Positions 6,937 to 12,950 of a stretch of DNA of 12,950 nt are shown piece after piece. Under the pieces are notes generated by a model that was not told where the DNA came from, ran no database searches, and saw nothing but the letters and a program-made list of their open reading frames with translations. Numbering within the stretch: position 1 is the stretch's first letter; each line of letters starts with the position of its first letter. The position numbers were made by a program, and so were the translations under genes. The DNA comes from Spirochaetaceae bacterium (GTDB lineage: Bacteria > Spirochaetota > Spirochaetia > B11-G9), in NCBI GenBank assembly GCA_030643345.1, contig DAOWMA010000017.1, positions 1-12,950 of the forward strand. Reading direction: 5' to 3'.

Positions 6937-8617
6937 TAAACTAGCCATAAGAAGACAGATCTTTGATATATGGAATATTCCAGTGTTAATTTTAATTATC
7001 AGTTTTTCTGTTTTTCTTCTCTATCCTGTATTTATGGTTATCAAATCCAGCATGATAAGCGTTGACGGTGCTGCAATATCATTACAGAGCTATGTGAAGT
7101 TCTTCAGTGTTGCCTATTACTACAAAGCATTAACCAACACCCTCCTTCTGGGGGTCCTTGGAACTGCCGGTATAATGATACTTGTTATTCCCCTCGCTTA
7201 TCTATATTCCAGATATAAAATCTTTGGACATACCCTTGTAGGAACGATTCTCTGGATTCCATATCTTACTCCTGCTTTTATTGGAGCGTATACATGGCTT
7301 ATACTCTTTGGAAAGTATGGGTTGATAACCGATTTTTTCAGGAATATAGGGATTATGATTCCTTCTATTGGTGGTTTCAGCGGTATACTGAGTGTTTTTA
7401 TTCTTACATACTATCCTCTTGGGTTTATCCTTCTAATCGGTGCATTTCAGACAATTGACCCATCCCTGGAAGAAGCTGCTCATAATCTGGGTGCTTCCAA
7501 TTTACGTCGTTTCTGGACTATCACAGTACCCAGTACTACACCATCAATTCTTAATGCATCTCTTTTAGTGTTTATTCTTATTATTGATTCATTTGGTATT
7601 CCGGCGATAGTCGGAGTAGGTACCCCGGTACTTACCACACTTGTCTTTGGAGAGTTTACATCCGAGATGGGAGGGCCGCCTGTTATGGCCGCTACAGGTG
7701 CAACTATTCTTCTTTTTATTTCCATGTCTATTCTAATAATCCAAAGGGTATATCTTCAAAGAAGGAGTTTTGTTTCCAGTGGTACCCGCAGTATAGAAAT
7801 AACAAATCCAAAACCCTTAAAAAAAATCGCATTAAGTCTGATATTTGTTATTGTTCTGATTTTTTCACTTCTTCCGATAATAACAATTATAATTTCATCC
7901 TTTACTGTTTCAAATGGTCCGGTATTGCAATATGGGAATTTCACCCTTGATCATTACAGGAATACATTCTACGCAGTTGTGCGCCCTTTGAAAAATTCCT
8001 ATATATTAGCTACAATCTCCATGGTCCTTGACCTGTTTCTGGGTTCACTTATTGGTTATGTAATTATTAGAAAGGGGAAAAGGATGGCAACTTTTATTGA
8101 TGCCTTTGTAGCTCTGCCTCTGGGTGTTCCTGGTGTACTTCTTGGTATCGGTCTGATTCTCGGTTTCTCCAGAGGACCACTGGTACTGGTGGGAACATCC
8201 TCTATCCTGATAGTAGCCTATTTTGTTCGTCGTCTCCCTCACCCTGTTAGAACTGTTTCTGCCATTCTTGCACAGGTGGATGAGAATATAGAAGAAGCGT
8301 CAGTTAATCTTGGGGTTCCTCCCATTAAAACATTTTTCAAAGTCACTACAAGAATGATTTTCCCGGGCATAGCCACAGGGGGATTACTGGCCTGGACCAC
8401 TTCGGTTTCCGACCTTACCTGCACAATTCTTATCTATCCTGCCAGATGGAAAACCCTGACTGTAGAAACTTATGCACAAATTAGAAGCGACCTTTACGGG
8501 CCGGCTTCGGTAGTAGGAATATTCCTGCTGCTATCGGTTATGGTTCCCATTTTTATTGTTAATATGATAAGTCAAAGACAGCAGCGAAAGAAAACACAGG
8601 GAACATATGCTAAATAA
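6926..8617 (+). CDS. ABC transporter permease, two fused membrane domains
   Basis: The 563-residue integral membrane protein carries two BPD_transp_1 domains in one chain, as in FbpB/SfuB- and AfuB-type systems. Each half has a hydrophobic multi-span region and an EAA loop that docks on the ATPase: EEAAHNLGASNLRRFWTITV near residue 182 and EEASVNLGVPPIKTFFKVTT near residue 454. About 12 membrane segments are expected, with the first at about residues 18-38 (VLILIISFSVFLLYPVFMV). I chose the ATG at 6926, giving a start MKINKLAIRRQ and an 11-bp overlap with the ATPase gene. An upstream in-frame extension to 6803 lies wholly inside the ATPase gene and lacks a ribosome-binding site. A weak GAGAG precedes the chosen start, so it may rely on translational coupling. 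Its 3' end overlaps the HAD gene by 11 bp. Confidence 0.93.
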   Translation: MKINKLAIRRQIFDIWNIPVLILIISFSVFLLYPVFMVIKSSMISVDGAAISLQSYVKFFSVAYYYKALTNTLLLGVLGTAGIMILVIPLAYLYSRYKIFGHTLVGTILWIPYLTPAFIGAYTWLILFGKYGLITDFFRNIGIMIPSIGGFSGILSVFILTYYPLGFILLIGAFQTIDPSLEEAAHNLGASNLRRFWTITVPSTTPSILNASLLVFILIIDSFGIPAIVGVGTPVLTTLVFGEFTSEMGGPPVMAATGATILLFISMSILIIQRVYLQRRSFVSSGTRSIEITNPKPLKKIALSLIFVIVLIFSLLPIITIIISSFTVSNGPVLQYGNFTLDHYRNTFYAVVRPLKNSYILATISMVLDLFLGSLIGYVIIRKGKRMATFIDAFVALPLGVPGVLLGIGLILGFSRGPLVLVGTSSILIVAYFVRRLPHPVRTVSAILAQVDENIEEASVNLGVPPIKTFFKVTTRMIFPGIATGGLLAWTTSVSDLTCTILIYPARWKTLTVETYAQIRSDLYGPASVVGIFLLLSVMVPIFIVNMISQRQQRKKTQGTYAK

Positions 8618-9485
8618 TATTAAAACAAAATTTAATACTGCTGTTTGCTTCGATTGGGATGGTACTATCATAGATTCCATGAATGACAAATTTGAGAATT
8701 TTATTTCTGCCATAATAAAGGCATTCAAAATTGATATTCAAGTAATAGGTTCTTTATTACAGGACTTGCGGAAGCTTATTGATTTCTGTCACAAAGAGTA
8801 CGGCGGAGAATTAAGGGTCTATCAGTTCGACAATGTAGTTAATTCCCTCAGTCATCCTCAGGACCTTCTCAGGGTTATCCGGCTTCTTGCAGATCACCCA
8901 CTCCAGCTTAAAGACTCCTCTTATATCAGGGAAAGACATTTGTATGCCAACTTCCAGGAAGAGCTTGAAGGGGATATAAACAGTGAATTTTTAGCCTGGG
9001 TAAGCAGTATTGGAAATATTCTGGAAACCTTTATGGAAATGGAAAACTCTCCACTGGATAATTTTCGGCACCTGCCTGACCGGAAAAAGTGCTTTGATAT
9101 TTTTGATCAGGAATATACAGATTTAAATACAAAGTCTTCTAAAAACTGGAAACCCTTTGATAAAGCTGAAAAAGTATTGGAAAAAATGGCTGCAACCAAT
9201 GATCTGTATATTGTTTCAAGTCTGCTGACACCTCTGCTGTCCGAAGAAGTAAAAAACCATCCCTTTGCCGATAAAATAATCTCCTGCTTCGGTGGTGACA
9301 AGGGAGAGAATCTGAACTATGTAAAAACACTTGGATACCGGCGGATTGTGTTTGTTGGTGATATGCCTGCTGACCGGGTTGCTGCAGTAAGGAACGGAGC
9401 GGATTTTTACCGGATCCATCCGGGGGAGGAGCAGGGAAATCGGAACTGGGAGATGATGATTGAGGTGTTGGATCTAAAATATTAG
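8607..9485 (+). CDS. HAD-superfamily hydrolase, probable phosphatase, with a large cap
   Basis: The 292-residue protein shows all four HAD motifs: nucleophile FDWDGTIID (Asp16, acid/base Asp18), motif II IVSS (Ser204/Ser205), a motif III lysine (probably Lys232 in GGDKGE), and motif IV VGDMPADRVAA (Asp252, Asp256). The second aspartate of motif I points to a phosphatase or phosphomutase rather than a dehalogenase. About 180 residues separate motifs I and II, so the C1 cap is roughly twice the usual size, which suggests a bulky or unusual substrate. It is translated from inside the permease gene (11-bp overlap, AGGGA site). It may therefore act directly on the imported compound, dephosphorylating it in the cytoplasm. 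A phosphonatase-like activity is a weaker alternative, because PhnX proteins carry a different motif I (DWAGT). Confidence 0.82.
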   Translation: MLNNIKTKFNTAVCFDWDGTIIDSMNDKFENFISAIIKAFKIDIQVIGSLLQDLRKLIDFCHKEYGGELRVYQFDNVVNSLSHPQDLLRVIRLLADHPLQLKDSSYIRERHLYANFQEELEGDINSEFLAWVSSIGNILETFMEMENSPLDNFRHLPDRKKCFDIFDQEYTDLNTKSSKNWKPFDKAEKVLEKMAATNDLYIVSSLLTPLLSEEVKNHPFADKIISCFGGDKGENLNYVKTLGYRRIVFVGDMPADRVAAVRNGADFYRIHPGEEQGNRNWEMMIEVLDLKY

Positions 9486-9543
9486 GACTATTAACTATTT
9501 TTATGATATTATTTCTATAAAGAAGACAGGAAAGGATGATGAT

Positions 9544-10503
9544 ATGGAAACAATATTTGAAAGAATCAGTGATCTGGGTATTGTGCCGGTAGTAAAAATA
9601 ATGGATGCAGAAGATGCAGTTGATCTTGGAAGGGCACTGATAAAAGGAGGGCTTCCTATAGCAGAGATTACCTTTCGGACCGACGCTGCGGAGGAAGCAA
9701 TTAAAAGGCTGCACAATGAACTTCCGGATGTTCTTCTTGGAGCAGGAACAGTTCTGACAGTAGAACAGGTCAAAAAGGCTGTTTCGGCAGGAGCAGAATT
9801 TATTGTTGCTCCGGGATTTAATCCTGAAGTTGCTGATTACTGTGTTGCAAATAATATCCCTGTTGTTCCCGGAGTAAATTCTCCAACTCAGATCGAAATG
9901 GCACTAAAGAGAAATCTGAGGGTTTTAAAATTCTTCCCTGCAGAGGCCTCGGGTGGTCTCACAATGCTGAAATCTATGGCAGCTCCCTATGGTGATCTAA
10001 AATTCATTCCCACCGGTGGAGTAAATACGGCCAACATCAACACATATCTTCAATCAGAAAAGGTCCTGGCATGCGGTGGTACATGGATGGTCAAACCGGA
10101 ATTGATAAGCACCGGTAAATTCGATGAGATTGCAGAAATTACTTCAGAAGCAGTTAAGAATATGCTCGGTTTTGAGCTTATGCATGTGGGGATAAATGAG
10201 AATAATAAAGAGGATGCAGAGAGCTCTGCAAAGGAATTTGCATCTTTACTCTCTCTTCCTGTAAAGGATGGGAACAGTTCTCTCTTTGTCGGATCGGAGT
10301 TTGAGATAATGAAATCAATGTTTCTGGGTGAACATGGTCACCTGGCTATAGGAACAAACAACATTAACAGGGCTGTTGCTTATTTTAAACGAAATGGTAT
10401 ATCTATCCTGCCTGAAACTGTAAAAGAAAAAAACGGCAGGATAATAGCGGTGTATCTTGATAAAGAAATTTCCGGTTTTGCAATTCATCTTTTGCAGAAA
10501 TAG
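9544..10503 (+). CDS. KDPG/KHG aldolase (Eda-like) fused to a C-terminal VOC-like domain
   Basis: Residues 1-208 are a class I aldolase of the Eda family. Catalytic positions are visible: Glu41 and Arg45 in AEITFRT, GAGTVL at 66-71, Schiff-base Lys129 in LKFFPAEASGG, and PTGGV at 156-160. E. coli Eda has the same set at 45, 49 and 133. It would cleave 2-keto-3-deoxy-6-phosphogluconate or 4-hydroxy-2-oxoglutarate-type acids to pyruvate plus an aldehyde. Residues about 211-319 (ELMHVGINENN, GHLAIGTNNINRAVAYFKRNG, GFAIHLLQK) resemble a vicinal-oxygen-chelate/glyoxalase half, making 319 residues against about 210 for plain Eda. Similar fusions occur in Clostridia and spirochaetes, but the role of the extra domain is unknown. 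AAAGGA precedes the ATG by 7 nt. A 58-nt gap from the HAD gene holds no convincing promoter or terminator, so it is probably the last gene of the plus operon. Confidence 0.88.
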   Translation: METIFERISDLGIVPVVKIMDAEDAVDLGRALIKGGLPIAEITFRTDAAEEAIKRLHNELPDVLLGAGTVLTVEQVKKAVSAGAEFIVAPGFNPEVADYCVANNIPVVPGVNSPTQIEMALKRNLRVLKFFPAEASGGLTMLKSMAAPYGDLKFIPTGGVNTANINTYLQSEKVLACGGTWMVKPELISTGKFDEIAEITSEAVKNMLGFELMHVGINENNKEDAESSAKEFASLLSLPVKDGNSSLFVGSEFEIMKSMFLGEHGHLAIGTNNINRAVAYFKRNGISILPETVKEKNGRIIAVYLDKEISGFAIHLLQK

Positions 10504-10537
10504 CAAATTGCAGAGGCATCGCCTCGACGAACTTTAA
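10504..10537. other. Short convergent intergenic gap
   Basis: Thirty-four bases separate the stops of the plus aldolase gene and the minus isomerase gene. They hold a small GAGGC-ATC-GCCTC hairpin (10513-10525) without a T-tract on either strand. It might block read-through but is not a recognisable intrinsic terminator. Confidence 0.35.
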
Positions 10538-11353
10538 TTAGAATGGTATTCCCCTGAGAAATTCTGCAGTCTCCGAGAGTACCTGTTCAGGGTCCTCCGG
10601 TATAGTAAAAATCTCGAGGGATATCCAGCCATTATAATTGATATCCTTCAGAACTGAAAATGGTTCCCTGAAGTTATCTGAATCTCCGGGAACAGGATGC
10701 CCCCCGGAGGGAGTATTTAAATGTACATGTTTAATAATATCTTTGTTCTTTCTTATGAGTTCAGGCCAGCTGTCTGTCTCGTCACCGCAGTTGTGAAAGT
10801 CAAACATACCGGAAATACTGTCTCTATTCACCCTGTTTATAAGGTCTTTGGATTCTTTCAGGGTATTTATAACATTTGTATCTGTAGATGCCAGAGCTTC
10901 AATACATACAGTTGAATTACAGTCAGCTGCTGCATCAGCTACTCCTAACAGCCCCTCCTCCATATATTTCCAGGCTTCTGTTATACTTATTCCTGTGGCT
11001 ATTCGCTGTTTTGGGGAACCAAGAGTAAGATACCCTCCTCCAAGTTCGCCTGCCAGGGTTAGCAGCATTTTCAAATGGTTCCAGGATTTCTCCCTTGTTT
11101 GTCTCTTCGGAGAAGTAATATGCAAATTTTCCGGTTTTACAAACAACCAGTGGAGGCCTGCAAACTCAAGGCCGCTGTTATTAAGGGCATTTTTTATCAT
11201 ATTAATTGTATCCGGAGGAATGGAAGTTACATTACCGAAGAGAGTAAAGGGAGCAATCTCCAATCCATTAAATCCATGGGCTGCAGCTAAATCACAGCTT
11301 TCCTGGAAACTCATTTTGCCAAATAATTCATTGCAGATAGCGGTTTTAATCAT
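10538..11353 (-). CDS. Sugar (phosphate) isomerase/epimerase, tagatose-3-epimerase-like TIM barrel
   Basis: This is a 271-residue xylose-isomerase-like barrel (PF01261). A complete metal and acid/base set is visible: Glu152 in CIEALA, Asp185 in GMFDFHNCG, His211 in KHVHLNT and Glu247 in SLEIFT. From memory, Pseudomonas cichorii D-tagatose 3-epimerase uses Glu152, Asp185, His211 and Glu246, so the spacing matches almost residue for residue. This supports C3 epimerisation or isomerisation of a ketose or keto-acid with Mn or another divalent metal. Substrate specificity cannot be read from the sequence. The ATG at 11353 has AGAGGAG about 8 nt upstream and starts 13 nt after the dehydrogenase stop, so the two genes form a small minus-strand operon. 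A second TIM-barrel isomerase is cut by the left window edge. Confidence 0.82.
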   Translation of the reverse strand: MIKTAICNELFGKMSFQESCDLAAAHGFNGLEIAPFTLFGNVTSIPPDTINMIKNALNNSGLEFAGLHWLFVKPENLHITSPKRQTREKSWNHLKMLLTLAGELGGGYLTLGSPKQRIATGISITEAWKYMEEGLLGVADAAADCNSTVCIEALASTDTNVINTLKESKDLINRVNRDSISGMFDFHNCGDETDSWPELIRKNKDIIKHVHLNTPSGGHPVPGDSDNFREPFSVLKDINYNGWISLEIFTIPEDPEQVLSETAEFLRGIPF

Positions 11354-11366
11354 CAGGTTTGCTCCT

Positions 11367-12338
11367 CTAAGCAGGATTCTGAATCTCGTTGACCGGATAG
11401 ACCGGTTTTCCTCCCTTCAAAACAGCTGCAATATTAAGAGCTGCTTTTGTCTTTAACTCCTTTTTGGATTCCTCACTGTACCAGCCTGTATGATCGGACA
11501 GAATTACATTATCAAGTTTACGCAAAGGGCTGTCCATTGAAAGCGGTTCTGTTTCAAAAACATCCAGCCCTGCACTATTTATTGTTCCAATTTCCAGTGC
11601 CTCTGCTACATCAGCCTCATTCAGAACCGCACCCCTGGAGGTGTTTATCAGTATTGCGCTCTTTTTCATCAGTTTAAGTTGTTCCTTCCCTATCATTCCG
11701 AGGGTATTATCAGCCAAAGGAACATGGACAGATATATAATCAGAGCCGGTCAAAACAGAAGAGAGGTCCGCCGGAACTCCGCCCTTCGCTTCAATTTTTT
11801 CATCATCAACATAGGGATCATAAACCAGCACTTTTGCTAATCCGAAACCAATGGTTTTTTCATGGAGCCGTCTTGCAATAGCTCCGTAACCAATCAAGCC
11901 TAAAACTCTGTCTTTAATTCTGTGGCAGGGTTGATCATCGTGGAGGTCCCATTTCCCATTACGGACCATTCTGTCTTTATACGCAACTTTTCTTATACAA
12001 CCCATCAGCAGAGCAAGGGCCTGATCGGATACATCTTCAATAGAATAATCCGGTACCCTGGCAACCCAGATACCTTTTTGTGTAGCAGTGTCCACATCTA
12101 CATTGTCATAACCAACTCCATATCTGGAAATCACCTTGCATTTATCAAGTCTGGATATCAGGTCCGCAGTCATCGGATGGAGATTAACAAGAAGGGCATC
12201 AACATCTCTGATTACCCTGTCAAACTCTGTTTTGTTGTCCGGATTTAGTATAATAAGCTCTGCGTCTATTTCTTTTAGTACATTTTTCTCTTCAGCATAA
12301 CTTCCGTATCTGTCATCTGTAACTGCAACTTTGAACAT
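11367..12338 (-). CDS. D-2-hydroxyacid dehydrogenase (NAD-dependent)
   Basis: The 323-residue enzyme belongs to the D-isomer-specific 2-hydroxyacid dehydrogenase family (PF00389/PF02826). It has the Rossmann motif GLIGYGAIARRL (147-158) with Asp174 at the end of the second strand of the NAD fold, implying NAD over NADP. It also has the catalytic triad Arg235 (NTSRGAVLNE), Glu264 (DVFETEP) and His283 (SDHTGW). It interconverts 2-keto and 2-hydroxy acids. Near a 2-keto-3-deoxy-acid aldolase it could reduce or oxidise a sugar-acid intermediate or handle glyoxylate, hydroxypyruvate or pyruvate-like products. I chose the ATG at 12338, giving MFKVAVTDD with an AGGGGGAG site about 5 nt upstream. A more distal in-frame ATG at 12365 adds nine residues without a ribosome-binding site. 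The upstream region holds a 7-1-7 palindrome and two TATAAT boxes. Confidence 0.92.
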   Translation of the reverse strand: MFKVAVTDDRYGSYAEEKNVLKEIDAELIILNPDNKTEFDRVIRDVDALLVNLHPMTADLISRLDKCKVISRYGVGYDNVDVDTATQKGIWVARVPDYSIEDVSDQALALLMGCIRKVAYKDRMVRNGKWDLHDDQPCHRIKDRVLGLIGYGAIARRLHEKTIGFGLAKVLVYDPYVDDEKIEAKGGVPADLSSVLTGSDYISVHVPLADNTLGMIGKEQLKLMKKSAILINTSRGAVLNEADVAEALEIGTINSAGLDVFETEPLSMDSPLRKLDNVILSDHTGWYSEESKKELKTKAALNIAAVLKGGKPVYPVNEIQNPA

Positions 12339-12356
12339 TAAACTCCCCCTGTAAGA

Positions 12357-12404
12357 ATTATACAAGTTATTTTTATTCTCTACCAGAATAATATTCTGAT
12401 TATA
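12357..12404 (-). promoter_or_regulatory. Candidate -10 elements for the dehydrogenase-isomerase operon
   Basis: Two perfect TATAAT boxes read toward the dehydrogenase: 12404-12399 and 12362-12357. Neither has a good TTGACA at 16-18 bp. The distal one would start transcription inside the palindrome at 12384-12398. The proximal one would start just at the ribosome-binding site. Weak -35 elements suggest an activator-dependent promoter, or a -35 altered by the neighbouring repeat cluster. Confidence 0.4.
12384..12398. promoter_or_regulatory. 7-1-7 palindrome, probable regulator binding site
   Basis: CAGAATA-A-TATTCTG is a perfect 15-bp palindrome with a single central base. It lies 46-60 bp upstream of the dehydrogenase ATG, directly beside one TATAAT box and where the -35 of the other would be. 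The position and symmetry fit an operator for a dimeric regulator. It shares no obvious sequence with the half-sites in the divergent region, so a different regulator is likely. Confidence 0.5.
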
Positions 12405-12545
12405 CTCCGGGCGTTACCCTGCAAGGGCGGGAAGACCCCGCCCCTACAGGGTCATGCTTTTCGGGGGTCCCGTTTGTTTTTATGCATGGATACCCTCAAG
12501 GGGCATCCCTACAAAAAAACAAACCGCTGCGCGCCCCTACAATCA
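12405..12545. repeat. GC-rich cluster of nested inverted repeats (REP/MITE-like intergenic element)
   Basis: This noncoding stretch contrasts with its AT-rich flanks. Structure 1 has outer arms ACCCTG (12416-12421) and CAGGGT (12447-12452) around inner GGGCGGG (12425-12431) and CCCGCCC (12437-12443). Structure 2 has perfect 10-bp arms GTTTGTTTTT (12472-12481) and AAAAACAAAC (12515-12524) enclosing an 8-bp hairpin, 12488-12495 with 12501-12508, that pairs fully with one G-U when read from the minus strand. A small CGGG/CCCG hairpin (12462-12472) lies between. The end motif CCCTACA recurs three times (12442-12448, 12507-12513, 12536-12542). It looks like a dispersed palindromic element; copies elsewhere in the genome cannot be checked here. 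There is no transposase. It may also serve as a 3' terminator for the metallopeptidase transcript. Confidence 0.6.
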
Positions 12546-12606
12546 TTAACGCATCGGCTAAGAAAATGATTCAACTAATCTCTGGGCATGATAATTATAA
12601 CACATT

Positions 12607-12950
12607 CTATACTATCCTGACTTCAATATTTTCATTCAGATAATTCCGCCATTTCTTCCAGTCAGGATATACTCTGGAAAGTAAAGAATAAAACCTTGAA
12701 CTATGATTATGTTCTTTTGTATGGCACAGTTCATGAAAGATAACGTAATCAATGCATGCTTTTGGTGCGGCAACAAGTTTGGGATTTAAATAAATCTTTC
12801 CCTCCCTTGTACAACTGCCCCAGCGCTTCGCCATTATCTTTACCTGCCAGACAGGTTCTTTTTTAATACCTATTACTGCAGAAACTTTTATGCATTCAAG
12901 AAATCGCTCTTTAAATATCTGCAGGCTTCTCTCCCGAAGCCAATTCAGAA
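12607..12950 (-). CDS. YgjP/SprT-like zinc metallopeptidase, C-terminal part (5' end beyond window)
   Basis: An open frame enters from the right edge, with about 114 codons visible. The segment WLRERSLQIFKERFLEC, then VKIMAKRWGSCTREGKIYLN, then IDYVIFHELCHTKEHNHSSRFY matches the YgjP-type metallopeptidase family (DUF45/WLM-like, PF01863). The HELCH zinc motif with catalytic Glu and the downstream NHS histidine are intact, followed by the usual ending YPDWKKWRNYL. The frame continues upstream of the internal Met at 12834 with conserved family sequence, so that Met is not the start. Bacterial members are soluble and often sit next to type I restriction genes or alone; their substrate is poorly known. 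The gene is probably not functionally linked to the sugar locus. Confidence 0.88.
   Translation of the reverse strand, partial: LNWLRERSLQIFKERFLECIKVSAVIGIKKEPVWQVKIMAKRWGSCTREGKIYLNPKLVAAPKACIDYVIFHELCHTKEHNHSSRFYSLLSRVYPDWKKWRNYLNENIEVRIV

Noticed and set aside
4780..8617. Annotation of the ABC system as iron(III) uptake.
   Set aside because: The iron-ligand tyrosine pair is not visible and the operon partners are a phosphatase and an aldolase. The family name alone does not support iron.
9486..9543. Internal promoter before the aldolase gene.
   Set aside because: The gap is AT-rich, but no -35/-10 pair with acceptable spacing was found (best was TTGGAT-15-TATTAA).
10513..10525. GAGGC-ATC-GCCTC hairpin as a bidirectional terminator of the converging genes.
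   Set aside because: The stem is only 5 bp and no T-tract follows on either strand.
10848..11456. Long plus-strand open frame (about 200 codons) opposite the isomerase and dehydrogenase genes.
   Set aside because: It is antisense to two genes with intact catalytic motifs, has low-complexity non-homologous translation and crosses their junction.
12607..12834. A complete 75-residue metallopeptidase starting at the Met at 12834.
   Set aside because: The same frame stays open to the window edge and encodes conserved family sequence upstream, so the gene is longer and simply cut by the window.

Overview
The window is a bacterial chromosomal segment, AT-rich and densely packed. It most resembles a free-living spirochaete (Spirochaetota). 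That placement is an inference: the solute-binding protein ends its signal region in an 'AEGEVES'-like Ala/Glu-rich tail common in that phylum, and the KDPG aldolase-VOC fusion also occurs in Firmicutes. No rRNA, tRNA, CRISPR array, integrase or transposase gene was found.

Left block (1-4659, minus strand): a five-gene operon read right to left. It encodes a DeoR/GlpR-type sugar-phosphate-responsive regulator, an amidohydrolase_2 metalloenzyme, a DegT/DnrJ/EryC1/StrS PLP aminotransferase, an AGE-type (alpha/alpha)6-barrel epimerase/isomerase, and the N-terminal part of a TIM-barrel sugar isomerase that runs off the window. Three junctions overlap (ATGA, TAATG and 11 bp) and the fourth is a 14-nt gap, so one coupled message is likely.

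Middle block (4780-10503, plus strand): the divergent operon. It encodes a periplasmic binding protein, an ABC ATPase and a fused two-domain permease of the 'ferric/2-aminoethylphosphonate/sugar-phosphate' class, a HAD-superfamily phosphatase, and a KDPG/KHG aldolase fused to a C-terminal VOC-like domain. An intrinsic terminator-like hairpin lies between the binding-protein gene and the ATPase gene. The 120-bp divergent intergenic region carries two near-consensus sigma70 promoters and three related half-sites that could be the DeoR operator. The minus promoter is so close to the regulator's ATG that its mRNA is probably leaderless.

Right block (10538-12338, minus strand, convergent): a D-2-hydroxyacid dehydrogenase followed by a tagatose-3-epimerase-like TIM-barrel isomerase. 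They lie downstream of a 7-1-7 palindrome and a GC-rich cluster of nested inverted repeats (about 12405-12545). Beyond this is the 3' part of a YgjP/SprT-like zinc metallopeptidase gene that is probably unrelated to the locus.

Together the first two blocks, and perhaps the third, look like an uncharacterised uptake-and-catabolism locus for an unusual carbohydrate. The substrate may be amino- or acyl-substituted and may be imported already phosphorylated: there is a phosphatase and a 2-keto-3-deoxy-acid aldolase but no sugar kinase. The substrate cannot be named from sequence alone.
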